Origin: Enterococcus sp. CSURQ0835
GTDB lineage: Bacteria > Bacillota > Bacilli > Lactobacillales > Enterococcaceae
DNA length: 64,000 bases
Direction of reading: 5' to 3'
Assembly: GCF_902706605.1 (NCBI RefSeq)
Contig: NZ_CACSLH010000004.1
Span: 58,778 to 122,777, forward strand
A program made the position numbers and the translations under genes. The notes beneath the pieces were generated by a model. The model was not told the DNA's origin. It did not search any database and was given only the letters and a program-made list of their open reading frames with translations. Shown here piece by piece: positions 1-9,221 of the stretch; the stretch's first letter is position 1; each line of letters begins with the position of its first letter.

Positions 1-1
1 T

Positions 2-874
2 GAAGATCTGCGGCGAGTAGTGCGGCCGCGGCCTGGTCATGCGGATCTAGTTGGGGGAATGAAATACAGGCACCGCGATTTGCGCAATGTGTTGGAACGT
101 TCTTCAGCCCGCGAAACAGCATTGCGCGTTGCCATTGGCGGATTAGCTAAACAATTACTAACCGCGCTAGATATCGAGGTAGCTAGTCACGTCGTCGAGC
201 TCGGTGGAATCACCACTACGCCAGCTGAACTAACGTTAAAAGAGATTCAGCAACGTTCAGAAGCTTCGGCTGTTCGGGTGGTGGACCCAACTGTTGAAGC
301 TGCCATGATCGAAAAAATCGATGCGACTAAGAAGAACGGCGATACATTAGGCGGTGTAGTTGAGGTGCGCGTGGCAAATGTCCCAGCCGGATTAGGAAGT
401 TATGTGCAATGGGATCGGAAATTAGACGGCAAACTCGCGCAAGCCATTTTAAGCATCAATGCGTTCAAAGGCGTTGAGTTCGGCGTGGGCTTTACGGCAG
501 CGAAGCATCCCGGTTCCGAGGTGATGGATGAGATCACTTGGGATGAAACGACAGGATTTAAACGCGCCACTGATTACTTAGGCGGCTTTGAAGGCGGGAT
601 GACGAACGGAGAACAGATTATCGTGCGCGGGGTGATGAAGCCGATCCCGACTTTATACCGACCGTTGAACAGTGTGGATATCGAGACAAAAGCAGTTTAC
701 AAAGCGAGCGTTGAGCGCTCAGATACGACCGCGGTCCCAGCAGCAGCCGTCGTGGCAGAAAATGTCGTCGCTACGATTATCGCAAACGAAATCACAGAAA
801 CTTTCCACAGCGATTCACTAACGGAACTACAACACGAATTCCAAACTTACAAAGAACGACTGAAAAATTTTTAA
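2..874 (+). CDS. aroC: Chorismate synthase (5' partial)
   Basis: Makes chorismate from 5-enolpyruvylshikimate-3-phosphate, the last common step of aromatic amino acid synthesis. The frame is open from base 2, so the gene begins outside the window; 290 residues are visible against about 388 for the family, so about 100 N-terminal residues are missing. Seen: the RPGHADLVGG and RSSARETA family motifs within the first 40 visible residues. An in-frame GTG at 20 lies inside the conserved core and is not a start. It is followed 12 bp later by tyrA behind an AGGAG ribosome site, as the upstream gene of a tightly packed aro operon. Confidence 0.96.
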   Translation, partial: EDLRRVVRPRPGHADLVGGMKYRHRDLRNVLERSSARETALRVAIGGLAKQLLTALDIEVASHVVELGGITTTPAELTLKEIQQRSEASAVRVVDPTVEAAMIEKIDATKKNGDTLGGVVEVRVANVPAGLGSYVQWDRKLDGKLAQAILSINAFKGVEFGVGFTAAKHPGSEVMDEITWDETTGFKRATDYLGGFEGGMTNGEQIIVRGVMKPIPTLYRPLNSVDIETKAVYKASVERSDTTAVPAAAVVAENVVATIIANEITETFHSDSLTELQHEFQTYKERLKNF

Positions 875-886
875 GGAGCTGATTGA

Positions 887-1981
887 ATGAAACCAACTGT
901 CTTTGTGATTGGCTTAGGCTTGATCGGCTCGTCATTATGTGCAAATTTAAAACAAAAAAATCACGTGATCGGTTGGGATACTTCTCCGCAAACTTGCCAA
1001 GTCGCTTTAGCATCGGATTTAGTAAATGAGATCGCACCTGAATTAGCCTGCGCACGTCGAGCAGATTTTATTTTGCTGGCCATTCCAGTCAAGGCGACCC
1101 TTCATTATTTAGAAAAATTAGCTAGTTTACAATTGAAGGGTTCTGTGATCGTAAGCGATACGGGAAGTACGAAAAATACAATCATGGAGGCCGCCGCTAA
1201 CTACCCGTTTACTTTTATCGGAGGACACCCCATGGCTGGTTCCCATAAATCTGGCGTGCGCGCTGTCAATCCTGATTTATTTGAAGAAGCGTATTATATT
1301 TTGACGCCCCAAGCTTCAGCTGAACTAGCGAGCATTAAAAAACTTCAAGTACTCTTACAAGTCACGCGGGCAAAGTTTGTGACCTTGCCAGCACCTGAAC
1401 ATGACCGGATCGTCGCCGTGTTGAGTCACTTGCCTCACATCGTAGCATCAGGATTAGCAAATCAAGCCCAACAATTAGCAACGCACTATCCAGGAAGTGA
1501 AAAACTAGCAGCCGGCGGTTTTCGTGATCTAACGCGGATCGCTTCAGCTGATCCGCAGATGTGGACGGATATTTTAGTAACGAATCAAGCGGAGTTGTTA
1601 CCGTTGTTAAAAAATTGGCAACACCAAATGGCCCAAGTGATCCAGTGGTTAGAAGAACAAGCTGAACCGCAAATCTTTCAGTATTTTACACGAGCCAAAG
1701 CACAACGGGATCATTTACCGCAGCGTACAGCAGGAAGTTTGCCAGCTTTTTATGATCTGCTCGTTGACATTCCAGATCATCCGGGAACGATCGCGACGGT
1801 CACTCAGTTGATCAGTCAAGCTGGTATTTCACTGATCAACTTACAGATCCAAGAGACTCGCGAAGACATTTGGGGGATTTTAGAATTGACGTTCACGACG
1901 CAAGCCGATCGCTCAAAAGCAAAGCGTGCGATTGAACAACAGACAGACTTTGCGTGTCATTTAAGGGAGGAAGCAATATGA
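887..1981 (+). CDS. tyrA: Prephenate dehydrogenase with C-terminal ACT domain
   Basis: Oxidatively decarboxylates prephenate to 4-hydroxyphenylpyruvate on the tyrosine branch. The 364-residue protein opens with a Rossmann nucleotide-binding loop (GLGLIGSS, residues 9-16) and a [12 protein letters not shown] substrate motif near residue 115. The last 75 or so residues read as an ACT regulatory domain ([12 protein letters not shown]), which in the family binds tyrosine; feedback inhibition is inferred. The ATG follows AAGGAG at a good distance. Its TGA stop overlaps the aroA ATG in an ATGA junction, indicating translational coupling. Confidence 0.95.
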   Translation: MKPTVFVIGLGLIGSSLCANLKQKNHVIGWDTSPQTCQVALASDLVNEIAPELACARRADFILLAIPVKATLHYLEKLASLQLKGSVIVSDTGSTKNTIMEAAANYPFTFIGGHPMAGSHKSGVRAVNPDLFEEAYYILTPQASAELASIKKLQVLLQVTRAKFVTLPAPEHDRIVAVLSHLPHIVASGLANQAQQLATHYPGSEKLAAGGFRDLTRIASADPQMWTDILVTNQAELLPLLKNWQHQMAQVIQWLEEQAEPQIFQYFTRAKAQRDHLPQRTAGSLPAFYDLLVDIPDHPGTIATVTQLISQAGISLINLQIQETREDIWGILELTFTTQADRSKAKRAIEQQTDFACHLREEAI

Positions 1982-3249
1982 GACTAAACTTTGCCCAGCG
2001 TCCTTTGGCTGGGGAATTGACCGTGCCAGCAGATAAATCGATCTCACATCGTAGTATCATGTTTGGCGCGATCAGTCAGGGAACGACTCGCGTGCATAAT
2101 TTTTTACCGGCCGCTGATTGTTTGAGTACGATCGAAGCCTTTCGAGCATTAGGTGTCACGATTAAACAGCAAGCCGGTGAGGTAGTCATCAACGGTCGCG
2201 GGTTGAAGACTTTGCAACCAGCTACAGGTACGATCGATGTGGGTAACTCGGGCACGACGATGCGACTCTTGTTAGGGATTTTAGCGGGGCGCAAATTTGA
2301 AACGACTTTATTTGGAGATGCTTCTTTGAATCGACGACCGATGGAACGCGTGATGACACCATTACGTCAAATGGGAGCGAAAGTTTCTGGTCACGGTGAA
2401 TTTCCACCCATCACGATCACTGGAGCTGATTTGACGGGCATTACGTATGAGATGCCGGTTGCAAGTGCACAAGTCAAATCAGCCATTTTATTTGCAGCTT
2501 TGCAAGCACACGGGACCACGACGATCATCGAAAAAGCTCCTTCTCGCAATCATACAGAAGAAATGATCCAACAATTTGGCGGTCAGCTGACCGTCGAGGA
2601 TAAAATGATTACACTGACTGGCGGGCAACATTTGACTGGCCAAGAAGTGACCGTTCCAGGGGATATCTCATCGGCCGCTTTCTTTTTAGTGGCCGCGACA
2701 TTGATCAAAAACAGCCACGTCACATTAAAACAAGTCGGAATCAATCCAACGCGAACCGGGATCTTGACTGTCTTAAGTGAAATGGGTGCGGCGATTACGA
2801 CCCAGCAAACAGATGAAAAAAATCAAGCGGCTGATTTAGTCGTAACGAGCCAACCGTTATGCGCAACTAAGATCAGCGGTGCGATCATTCCGAAATTGAT
2901 CGATGAATTGCCTATCATCGCATTAGCTGCAACGCAAGCACGTGGGACGACCATCATTTCTGACGCGGAAGAATTGAAAGTTAAGGAGACGAATCGAATC
3001 GATACGACCGCGGCAGAATTAACTAAAATGGGTGCTGACATCACAGTGACACCCGATGGCTTGATCATCAACGGACCTACTCCGTTGCATGGAGCCAAAG
3101 TAGCTAGTCACGGTGATCATCGGATCGGGATGATGCTTGCGATCGCCGCTCAAATCGCAACTGGCGAGACTGAGCTAGCACAACCAGAAGCCGTCAAGAT
3201 CTCCTACCCAAATTTCTTTCATGACCTTACGCGCTTAGGAGGGGATTGA
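1978..3249 (+). CDS. aroA: 3-phosphoshikimate 1-carboxyvinyltransferase (EPSP synthase)
   Basis: Transfers enolpyruvate from PEP to shikimate-3-phosphate. I use the ATG at 1978, which overlaps the tyrA stop and sits behind GGAGGAAGC, giving 423 residues, a normal length. An in-frame upstream start at 1954 would lie within tyrA and lacks a ribosome site. Motifs: [10 protein letters not shown] near residue 17 (phosphate-binding Lys and Ser), [10 protein letters not shown] near residue 87, NRRPMERV, and [10 protein letters not shown] with KETNRI in the second half. These are the canonical two-domain EPSP synthase signatures. It overlaps the neighbouring shikimate kinase region only through the intergenic ribosome site. 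Confidence 0.96.
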   Translation: MRLNFAQRPLAGELTVPADKSISHRSIMFGAISQGTTRVHNFLPAADCLSTIEAFRALGVTIKQQAGEVVINGRGLKTLQPATGTIDVGNSGTTMRLLLGILAGRKFETTLFGDASLNRRPMERVMTPLRQMGAKVSGHGEFPPITITGADLTGITYEMPVASAQVKSAILFAALQAHGTTTIIEKAPSRNHTEEMIQQFGGQLTVEDKMITLTGGQHLTGQEVTVPGDISSAAFFLVAATLIKNSHVTLKQVGINPTRTGILTVLSEMGAAITTQQTDEKNQAADLVVTSQPLCATKISGAIIPKLIDELPIIALAATQARGTTIISDAEELKVKETNRIDTTAAELTKMGADITVTPDGLIINGPTPLHGAKVASHGDHRIGMMLAIAAQIATGETELAQPEAVKISYPNFFHDLTRLGGD

Positions 3250-3251
3250 AT

Positions 3252-3758
3252 ATGGCCATCGTGTTAATTGGTTTTATGGGAGCGGGCAAAAGTACGATCA
3301 GCCGCTTACTAGCAAAAAATTTAGCTCAGCCTTTCATTGACTTGGATGACGAACTAGAAAAAACACTTGCCGGCTCGATCCCTGATTTTTTTGCGGAACA
3401 TGGTGAGGCTGCTTTTCGTAAATTAGAAACAGCGACACTTAAACAGGCCTTGCAAGCAGAACAAATCATTGCAACTGGCGGCGGGATCGTGACGAGTCAA
3501 GAGAATCGGCAGTTACTGAAAAAAGAGCATGTGATCTATTTAAAAACGCAACCGGAAAAATTAGTGGCGCGGATTCGGGAGGATCAAAAAACGATCCGTC
3601 CGTTAGCTGAAACTAAAACGGATCATGAGCTGTTGGCTTTATTTTTAGCGCGGCAAGCTTGGTATGAAGAAGTCGCTTCGATCATGATCGAGACCGATCA
3701 ACGGACGCCCGCTGAAATCGCACAAAAAATTCAGGAGGAAGTGAGTCGATGGAAGTAG
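3252..3758 (+). CDS. aroK: Shikimate kinase
   Basis: Phosphorylates shikimate with ATP. The best start is the ATG at 3252, seven bases after AGGAGGGG; a TTG at 3246 in the same frame overlaps aroA but is badly placed for the ribosome site. The 168-residue product starts MAIVLIGFMGAGKST with a Walker A loop at residues 7-15, then the shikimate-binding DLDDE and FRKLE motifs, GGGIV, and the lid arginine region near DQKTIRPLAE. Length and motifs are typical. Its end overlaps the pheA start by 10 bp. Confidence 0.94.
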   Translation: MAIVLIGFMGAGKSTISRLLAKNLAQPFIDLDDELEKTLAGSIPDFFAEHGEAAFRKLETATLKQALQAEQIIATGGGIVTSQENRQLLKKEHVIYLKTQPEKLVARIREDQKTIRPLAETKTDHELLALFLARQAWYEEVASIMIETDQRTPAEIAQKIQEEVSRWK

Positions 3759-4585
3759 CGTACTTAGGGCCAGCCGGGTCATTTTCTAGTTTAGCAGTTG
3801 ATTTTTTAGTCCCCACTGCGTTAAAAGTCCCGCAAAGTTCGTTGCAGACAGTGATGGCCAGTCAAGCAGATTATTTTGTGGTCCCAGTAGAAAATAGTCT
3901 TGAAGGTTCAGTGCTGCCATTGTTAGATTTGATCGTCAAAAAGTGTCCGCCGATCCAAGCCGAGCTTATTTTACCCATCAAACAACAGCTGTTGATCCAG
4001 CCTCATTTTTTGTCCCACTGGCAGCAAGCAAAAAAAATCTATAGCCACTCCCAAGCTTTAGCTCAAGTCCAGCCGTTTATCGAACGCTACTTGCCAAATA
4101 GTCAATCGGTTCCGCTGGATTCTACGACTGCTGGTGCGAATTGGCTGTTAGAACACCCGCAAGAAAATAGTGTAGCCGTTGGATCAATTGAGGCCGCCAA
4201 AGAATTTGGGCTTGCAATCGCACAAAAAAATATCCAAAGCAATGAGCAAAATGCTACTCGTTTTTGGTTGCTGGGAGAAACGGCACCTCAAAGAAAGGCT
4301 TCCCTTCAGCACAAAGCGAGTTTGATCGTCGACTTAGCTCAAGATCAACCGGGTTCGCTGCATCAGATCTTAGCCTTTTTTGCCCAGCAACGGCTCAATT
4401 TGACTAAGATCGAATCACGACCGAAAAAAACTTGTTTAGGCGAATATTATTTTTTGATCGATGTCCAGATCCCGCAAGACCCGCAAGCATTTCCTCGTTG
4501 TTTAAAAGCTTTAACCCGTGAAGGGATCAACTACCGTCACTTAGGAACGTATCCGGTGTATCATGTTTCTTCAATCGTCAGTTAA
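3749..4585 (+). CDS. pheA: Prephenate dehydratase
   Basis: Converts prephenate to phenylpyruvate for phenylalanine synthesis. The 278-residue monofunctional form has the N-terminal YLGPAGSFS motif, the ENSLEGSV motif near residue 50, DSTTAGANWL near residue 125, and a C-terminal ACT domain containing the phenylalanine-sensing TKIESRP motif near residue 220. There is no chorismate mutase domain. The ATG is preceded by AGGAGGAAGTG inside the end of aroK. It is the last gene of the aro operon; no strong hairpin follows before the LCP gene. Confidence 0.95.
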   Translation: MEVAYLGPAGSFSSLAVDFLVPTALKVPQSSLQTVMASQADYFVVPVENSLEGSVLPLLDLIVKKCPPIQAELILPIKQQLLIQPHFLSHWQQAKKIYSHSQALAQVQPFIERYLPNSQSVPLDSTTAGANWLLEHPQENSVAVGSIEAAKEFGLAIAQKNIQSNEQNATRFWLLGETAPQRKASLQHKASLIVDLAQDQPGSLHQILAFFAQQRLNLTKIESRPKKTCLGEYYFLIDVQIPQDPQAFPRCLKALTREGINYRHLGTYPVYHVSSIVS

Positions 4586-4754
4586 GGTTTTATTATTTTT
4601 AAAAAAAGTGACAGACATTTTTCCGACTATCTGCTATTTTAATAAAGACATTGGGCTGTGGGAAGATTTGGAAAGGTTGCGGAGATGTTGTGTCTTTTTT
4701 CAACCCGACAGCTTGATAGCAAAGCTTGGAATAAACGAATATGAGGTGTCAGTC

Positions 4755-5822
4755 ATGAGTCGAATGGATCGCCATAAAAAGGAAGAAAGTGACAAAACGA
4801 TCCCTGTCCGTCGGGAGAAAAATCGGGAAGTGATTCCCCCAGAAAATTATGCAACAGCAGCTAGCAGTCCCGTTCAAAAAAAAGGTAGCTGGTTTAATCG
4901 GGAGCCGAAAGATCCTTACCAACCGCCGAAAAAGAAATGGCATATCGGTAGAATCTTACTTGGCTTGCTCGTTTTTATCCTGCTCTATTCAGTCGTAACA
5001 TTTGCGATCGGTAATTTTATTGCGAAACACGATACATCGATCCCGCAAGTAAAAACCGAAACTTTCAATGGTGTAACTGCTAGTAGCGGAAAGAAAAACA
5101 TTTTGCTATTGGGTAGTGATACCCGCGATACTGAAACAGGACGTGCTGATTCGATCATGGTCTTGCAAGTCGATGGTGCCGGGAAGCCAAAACTCGTTTC
5201 GTTCATGCGGGATATGTATGTGGAGATCCCTGGAGTAGGGGAAAATAAATTGAACGCGGCTTTTGCTTACGGCGGAGCAGAATTAGTTCGCGAGACGTTG
5301 AAGCATAATTTTGGTGTCGACTGTCGGTATTACGCGATGGTGGACTTCAAAACGTTTGAAAAGGGAATCGACGCCTTGTTCCCAAGCGGGGTGAAGATCG
5401 ACGCCGAAAAAGATATGAGTTCTTACATTGACCAACCAATTACAAAAGGCGAGCAGCGAATGAACGGACATACGTTGCTGAATTACGCGCGCTTTCGAAT
5501 GGATGAAGAAGGAGACTTTGGTCGTGTTCGTCGTCAGCAGCAAGTCATGGGAGCGGTGTTCAGTCAAATTAAAAATCCACTTGTTTTACTCCGCGGTCCA
5601 TACGCGGCTGGAAAAGTTTTTGGCTATATGTCTACAGATATGTCAGGCGGCTTCTTAGCTTTGAACAGTTTCAATTTTGCTAAAGCTGTGCTAGGTTTCG
5701 ATCGTTTGACGTTACCGGTTGAAGGCTCGTGGACGTATGGTGATTCTTATAATGCTGGCAGTGTGCTGAATGTTGACTTTGAACAAAATCGACAAGCACT
5801 GGCTAACTTTTTAGGAAATTGA
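4755..5822 (+). CDS. LCP (LytR-CpsA-Psr) family cell-wall glycopolymer ligase
   Basis: Members transfer lipid-linked anionic polymers to peptidoglycan on the outer membrane face. I use the ATG at 4755, behind GAGGTG and giving MSRMDRHKKEE (355 residues); the frame opens upstream but that part overlaps pheA. Order: a basic cytoplasmic tail of about 60 residues, one membrane helix (about 65-85), then the LCP domain with GSDTRD, RADSIM, the SFMRDMYVEIPG block and the pyrophosphate-binding FGRVRRQQQVM motif. An LCP gene after pheA matches my memory of enterococcal gene order. A hairpin at 5876 follows. Confidence 0.9.
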   Translation: MSRMDRHKKEESDKTIPVRREKNREVIPPENYATAASSPVQKKGSWFNREPKDPYQPPKKKWHIGRILLGLLVFILLYSVVTFAIGNFIAKHDTSIPQVKTETFNGVTASSGKKNILLLGSDTRDTETGRADSIMVLQVDGAGKPKLVSFMRDMYVEIPGVGENKLNAAFAYGGAELVRETLKHNFGVDCRYYAMVDFKTFEKGIDALFPSGVKIDAEKDMSSYIDQPITKGEQRMNGHTLLNYARFRMDEEGDFGRVRRQQQVMGAVFSQIKNPLVLLRGPYAAGKVFGYMSTDMSGGFLALNSFNFAKAVLGFDRLTLPVEGSWTYGDSYNAGSVLNVDFEQNRQALANFLGN

Positions 5823-5830
5823 CCGGGGAT

Positions 5831-5860
5831 TTGACAGAAGAAAGCAAAAAATGGTACCCT
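5831..5860 (+). promoter_or_regulatory. Possible promoter just before a terminator
   Basis: A perfect -35 hexamer TTGACA (5831-5836), an 18-base spacer, and a weak -10 TACCCT (5855-5860) with an extended TG dinucleotide. Transcription would start about 9 bases before the hairpin at 5876, so it would give only a very short RNA unless that hairpin is read through. Confidence 0.3.
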
Positions 5861-5875
5861 CAATAAGTTGAGCAA

Positions 5876-5910
5876 AAAACTGCGGACAGTTCTTGTCGGC
5901 AGTTTTTTTT
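5876..5910 (+). terminator. Rho-independent terminator after the LCP gene
   Basis: A 12-bp stem (AAACTGCGGACA against TGTCGGCAGTTT, one mismatch) is followed by eight T residues. It ends the aro-LCP transcript and separates it from the ABC-F gene. Confidence 0.85.
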
Positions 5911-5925
5911 AAAGTTAGTCTGCTT

Positions 5926-5954
5926 TTGATGCGCAATCGAGCAGGAGTTTTAAT
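5926..5954 (+). promoter_or_regulatory. Probable promoter of the ABC-F gene
   Basis: TTGATG (5926-5931), a 17-base spacer, then TTTAAT (5949-5954), 16 bases before the ABC-F ATG at 5971. It lies just past the terminator, so the ABC-F gene is probably transcribed on its own. Confidence 0.5.
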
Positions 5955-5970
5955 TGAAAGTAGGAAAAGC

Positions 5971-7496
5971 ATGTTAAATTTAAAAAATATCTCGCAACAA
6001 TTCGGAGATAAAGTCTTATATGAAGAGTCAGTGTTCAGATCAATCGAGGAGAACATGTCGGTTTGATCGGTCGCAATGGCGCTGGGAAAAGTACGCTCAT
6101 CAAGATCATCACCGGTGAGATCTTACCTGATGAAGGGCAAGTGAACTTCCCTAAAAATCTGAAAATGGGGTATTTGGATCAATATGTCAACGTCGAAGAG
6201 ACCCAGACGATCCGCGATTTCTTGAAGACCGCCTTTGCTGCTGACTTTGAAAAAGAAGCCCGCATCACAGAACTATACGCAAAGTATAGTGAAACATTAG
6301 AAGATCGTTTGTTAGAGCAAGCAGGTGAGCTGCAAAATCAATTGGACCAAGGTGATTTTTATCAAATGGATACTTTGATCGATGATTTAGCAGAAGGCTT
6401 AGGGATCTCTGTTTTAGGGATGGAGACTAAGTTAAAAAATCTTAGCGGAGGACAACGCTCTAAATTGATCTTAGCCAAGATGTTGTTAGAAAAACCGGAT
6501 CTATTGATCTTAGACGAACCGACGAACCATCTAGATGATGAACACATCAAATGGCTGATCCAATTTTTACAAACCTTTACGGGGACGTATTTAGTCGTTT
6601 CCCACGATCGCCACTTTTTAGAGCAGATCACGACCCATATTATCGATATTGAATTTGGGAAATTAACGAAATACACGGGGAATTTGACGAAAGCGCTGAA
6701 GTTAAAAGAATTACAAAACGAAAGCTATGTGAAACAATATGAAGCCCAACAAGCGCATATCAAAAAAACAGAAGCCTATATTCGTAAATACAAAGCCGGT
6801 TCACGTTCGACGATGGCTAAAAGTCGGGAAAAACAATTAGCCAAAGTGGAACGTTTGACTCCGCCGACAGACGCACCGAAACCGCATTTGGATTTTCCGT
6901 TTGCACCGATCGTCACGACCTTAGCATTAGAGACCGATCAGTTAGTTATCGGTTATGATCGACCACTCTTAAATCCGATCGAACTGACTGTGCGGTACGG
7001 AGAAAAAATTGCGATTCGCGGTTTCAACGGCATCGGTAAAAGTACCTTGATCAAAACATTACTCGGCGAGCTTAAACCGATCAGTGGTACGTTTCATTTT
7101 CCGCAACACACGGCGATCAATTATTTTTCACAAGAACTAGATTGGGAGTATCCACTTCAAAATCCGTTGCAATATTTAGCTGATCTTTTTCCTAAAGCGA
7201 CTAACAAAGAATTGCGCCGGCAATTGTCAAAAGCCGGATTGCCTAGTCAGTTAGCACAAGAAGAATTGAAATTATTGAGCGGGGGCGAGCAGACGAAAGT
7301 CAAGCTAGCTGAAATGATGCTGAAAAAAAGTAATTTTTTGATCCTCGATGAACCAACTAACCATATCGATCAAGATACGAAAAATAATTTACAAGCAACG
7401 TTAGCCAAATTCTCCGGGACTGTGATCGTAGTCTCTCACGAAAGCGAATTTTATGCAGACTTTGTGGATCGTGTCGTTGCACTAGATGGAAATTAA
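5971..7496 (+). pseudogene. ABC-F family ATPase, split by a one-base frameshift near codon 22
   Basis: ABC-F proteins bind the ribosome and act as translation factors or antibiotic-protection proteins. A frame starting at ATG 5971 (MLNLKNISQQFGDKVLYEES) runs to a stop at 6064. From about 6033 the homologous sequence continues in another frame: QINRGEHVGLIGRNGAGKST, through to 7496. One T is missing from the GTGTTC at 6031-6036; restoring it rejoins about 509 residues. The downstream part is complete: two ABC domains (Walker A GRNGAGKST and GFNGIGKST, signatures LSGGQ and LSGGE, DEPTNH twice) and the inter-domain linker. Restart at TTG 6063 would lack the first strand of domain 1. A sequencing error is equally possible. 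Confidence 0.85.
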
Positions 7497-7568
7497 ATGG
7501 TAACGGATTTTAAAAGGCGATTATTTCACCCAGAAACAAAAATATTTTTTTATTTCTGACCAAAAGAA

Positions 7569-7613
7569 AAAGAATCGAGCGGGAATGCGGTAGAGTGTTC
7601 CAATCGATTCTTT
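7569..7613 (+). repeat. Inverted repeat between the ABC-F and degV genes
   Basis: Ten-base perfect arms (7569-7578 and 7604-7613) around a 25-base loop. No T-run follows directly, so it is a weak terminator candidate; it could also be a leader structure for the degV-family gene 54 bp downstream. Confidence 0.4.
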
Positions 7614-7666
7614 AGTGTGCTATATTTTATTTATTGCAAATTTCAAAGTGAAACGAGGAAACAGCC

Positions 7667-8515
7667 ATGAAATTAGCGATCGTGACCGATAGCACCGCCT
7701 ATCTAAGTGAACGCATCAAGCAACATCCAGATTTATTTATTATTCCGATCCCGGTCGTAGTCGATGGCACACCATATGAAGAAGGGGTCAATATTGAAAC
7801 AGCAGAGTTTTATCGTTTGCTGAATCAAAGTCAAGAATTTCCTACTACGTCACAACCCGCACTAGGTGAAGTCTTGAATTTATATCAAGAATTGCGAGCA
7901 AAGGGGTATGACACAGTGATCAGCATTCATTTATCAGAAGGAATCTCTGGTTTTGTTCGGACGCTTCAGACGATCAAAGATGAGATCTCCGGTTTAAATG
8001 TGATTCCTTATGACTCGACGATCACGAGTGTGCCGATGGGGTATATGGTCGAAAAAGCGTTGGAATTAAATGATCAAAAACAATCATTAACGGAGATTAT
8101 CGCCGGGATCGATCATATTCGTGACACGACAGCAGCTTACATCATTGTCGATGATCTAAACAATCTAGTACGTGGGGGTCGCTTGACCAATGGCGCAGCA
8201 ATCATCGGCGGCTTATTGAAGATCAAACCGATCTTGACCTTCACCGCGGGAAAAATCGTTTTATACGAAAAAATCCGGTCCTTAAAAAAAGCATTGCAAC
8301 GAACGGAAGAGATCATTGAAGAACAGCGGCAAAATAATCCCGCTCCTTTGCGATTATATGTGATCCACGCCAACAATCCCGAACTGGCACAAAGTGAATA
8401 CGAGAAGTTACAGCAGAAGTATCCTGATGCTCAGATCGAAATCGGGAGTTTTGGTCCAGTGATCGGCGCGCATCTAGGTGAAAAAGCAATTGCATTAGGC
8501 GTTGCTGGTGAATAA
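7667..8515 (+). CDS. DegV family fatty-acid-binding protein (FakB type)
   Basis: DegV/FakB proteins hold a fatty acid for phosphorylation by FakA, feeding host or medium fatty acids into phospholipids. The 282-residue protein has the standard signature: KLAIVTDSTAYL at the N-terminus (DS loop), TTSQPALGEVL near residue 60, SIHLSEGISG near residue 88, and VRGGRLTNGAAIIGGLLKIKP in the second domain. Start ATG follows an ACGAGGAA ribosome site. It is a single-gene unit ending in the hairpin at 8520. No fakA is in the window, so the lipid bound and partner are inferred from family. Confidence 0.92.
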   Translation: MKLAIVTDSTAYLSERIKQHPDLFIIPIPVVVDGTPYEEGVNIETAEFYRLLNQSQEFPTTSQPALGEVLNLYQELRAKGYDTVISIHLSEGISGFVRTLQTIKDEISGLNVIPYDSTITSVPMGYMVEKALELNDQKQSLTEIIAGIDHIRDTTAAYIIVDDLNNLVRGGRLTNGAAIIGGLLKIKPILTFTAGKIVLYEKIRSLKKALQRTEEIIEEQRQNNPAPLRLYVIHANNPELAQSEYEKLQQKYPDAQIEIGSFGPVIGAHLGEKAIALGVAGE

Positions 8516-8519
8516 AAGT

Positions 8520-8550
8520 GAGTCATGACGAAAGTCAGGCTCTTTTTTTT
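8520..8550 (+). terminator. Rho-independent terminator after degV
   Basis: GAGTCATGAC / GTCAGGCTC stem with a GAAA tetraloop and one bulged A, followed by eight T residues. Confidence 0.85.
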
Positions 8551-8594
8551 GCGTTTTTTTAGGTGCTTCGTTAAGATAAAGATAGTTTTAGTTA

Positions 8595-8611
8595 TTTACT
8601 AAATTAGTAAA
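8595..8611. promoter_or_regulatory. Perfect 17-bp palindrome (possible operator) before the 8631 gene
   Basis: TTTACTAA-A-TTAGTAAA: eight-base arms around one central base, ending about 20 bases before the ATG at 8631 and close to the ribosome site. The form is that of a repressor operator in the leader or promoter; no regulator gene is adjacent, so the binding protein is unknown. Confidence 0.5.
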
Positions 8612-8630
8612 GCAGTAAGGAGAAGATACG

Positions 8631-9110
8631 ATGAAAATTCCAACGAATCTCAAACACAAACCCGTTTTTTTAGTGGAAGATTACGATAAGATCGATGGTC
8701 ACAACGCGTGGGAAAGTGACGCGAAAGGTTTGACTTTAGGCCTAGCGCAATGGAATGATCGCGGTAAAGTCGATATTTCAGGGAAAGTGTGGCGTCACAC
8801 CGGGGAAAAATGGTCACGGCAATCAGAAGAGCTGCCAATCACCCGAATTTTAGATTTAGCGATCTTAGTCGCTCAATCCAGTTTATATTTACAAGACGCT
8901 TATCGCTATGAAAAGTTTTATGATCCCAACGATCCCGAGGTGAACATCATTGGCCTGCAAGGTGGTCGGATGACTGTCAAAGTCGATACGGACAATCCGA
9001 AGATCGATGAAGACATCATCTTATTTAACGACACGATGAATAAAGATGGCGAATTGATCGGCGAACGTTACCGGACATTGAAACGTTTGTTGACCGAGCT
9101 TGGCTATTAA
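8631..9110 (+). CDS. Conserved hypothetical protein, partner of the AAA-VWA protein
   Basis: A 159-residue soluble, acidic protein with a good AAGGAG ribosome site. I do not firmly recognise it; it may belong to a numbered domain-of-unknown-function family (I tentatively recall DUF6530 for similar proteins). Visible: no signal peptide, no membrane segment, several short aromatic-rich strands (KVWRHTGEKWSRQ near residue 50) and a helix-rich C-terminus. It lies 111 bp before the AAA-VWA gene in the same direction with no terminator between, only a 9-bp hairpin at 9123-9150, so the two are probably co-transcribed. A role as adaptor or substrate of that ATPase is inference from position only. Confidence 0.7.
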   Translation: MKIPTNLKHKPVFLVEDYDKIDGHNAWESDAKGLTLGLAQWNDRGKVDISGKVWRHTGEKWSRQSEELPITRILDLAILVAQSSLYLQDAYRYEKFYDPNDPEVNIIGLQGGRMTVKVDTDNPKIDEDIILFNDTMNKDGELIGERYRTLKRLLTELGY

Positions 9111-9122
9111 AGACGCCACTTG

Positions 9123-9150
9123 CTTTCACTATAGATCGTGCTAGTGGAAG
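9123..9150 (+). repeat. Intercistronic hairpin
   Basis: CTTTCACTA / TAGTGGAAG, nine pairs with one G-U, loop of ten. No T-run follows, so it is more likely an mRNA processing or stability structure than a terminator. Confidence 0.4.
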
Positions 9151-9221
9151 TTTATGTCAGCTTGAGTAATAAAATAATTTTTACCAAAACGTATTACCTT
9201 AATTCGAAGAAGGAGAAATCT

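Noticed and set aside
4586..4754. Promoter between pheA and the LCP gene
   Set aside because: GTGACA at 4608 with TGCTAT 18 bases on is the best candidate, but the match is too weak to list.
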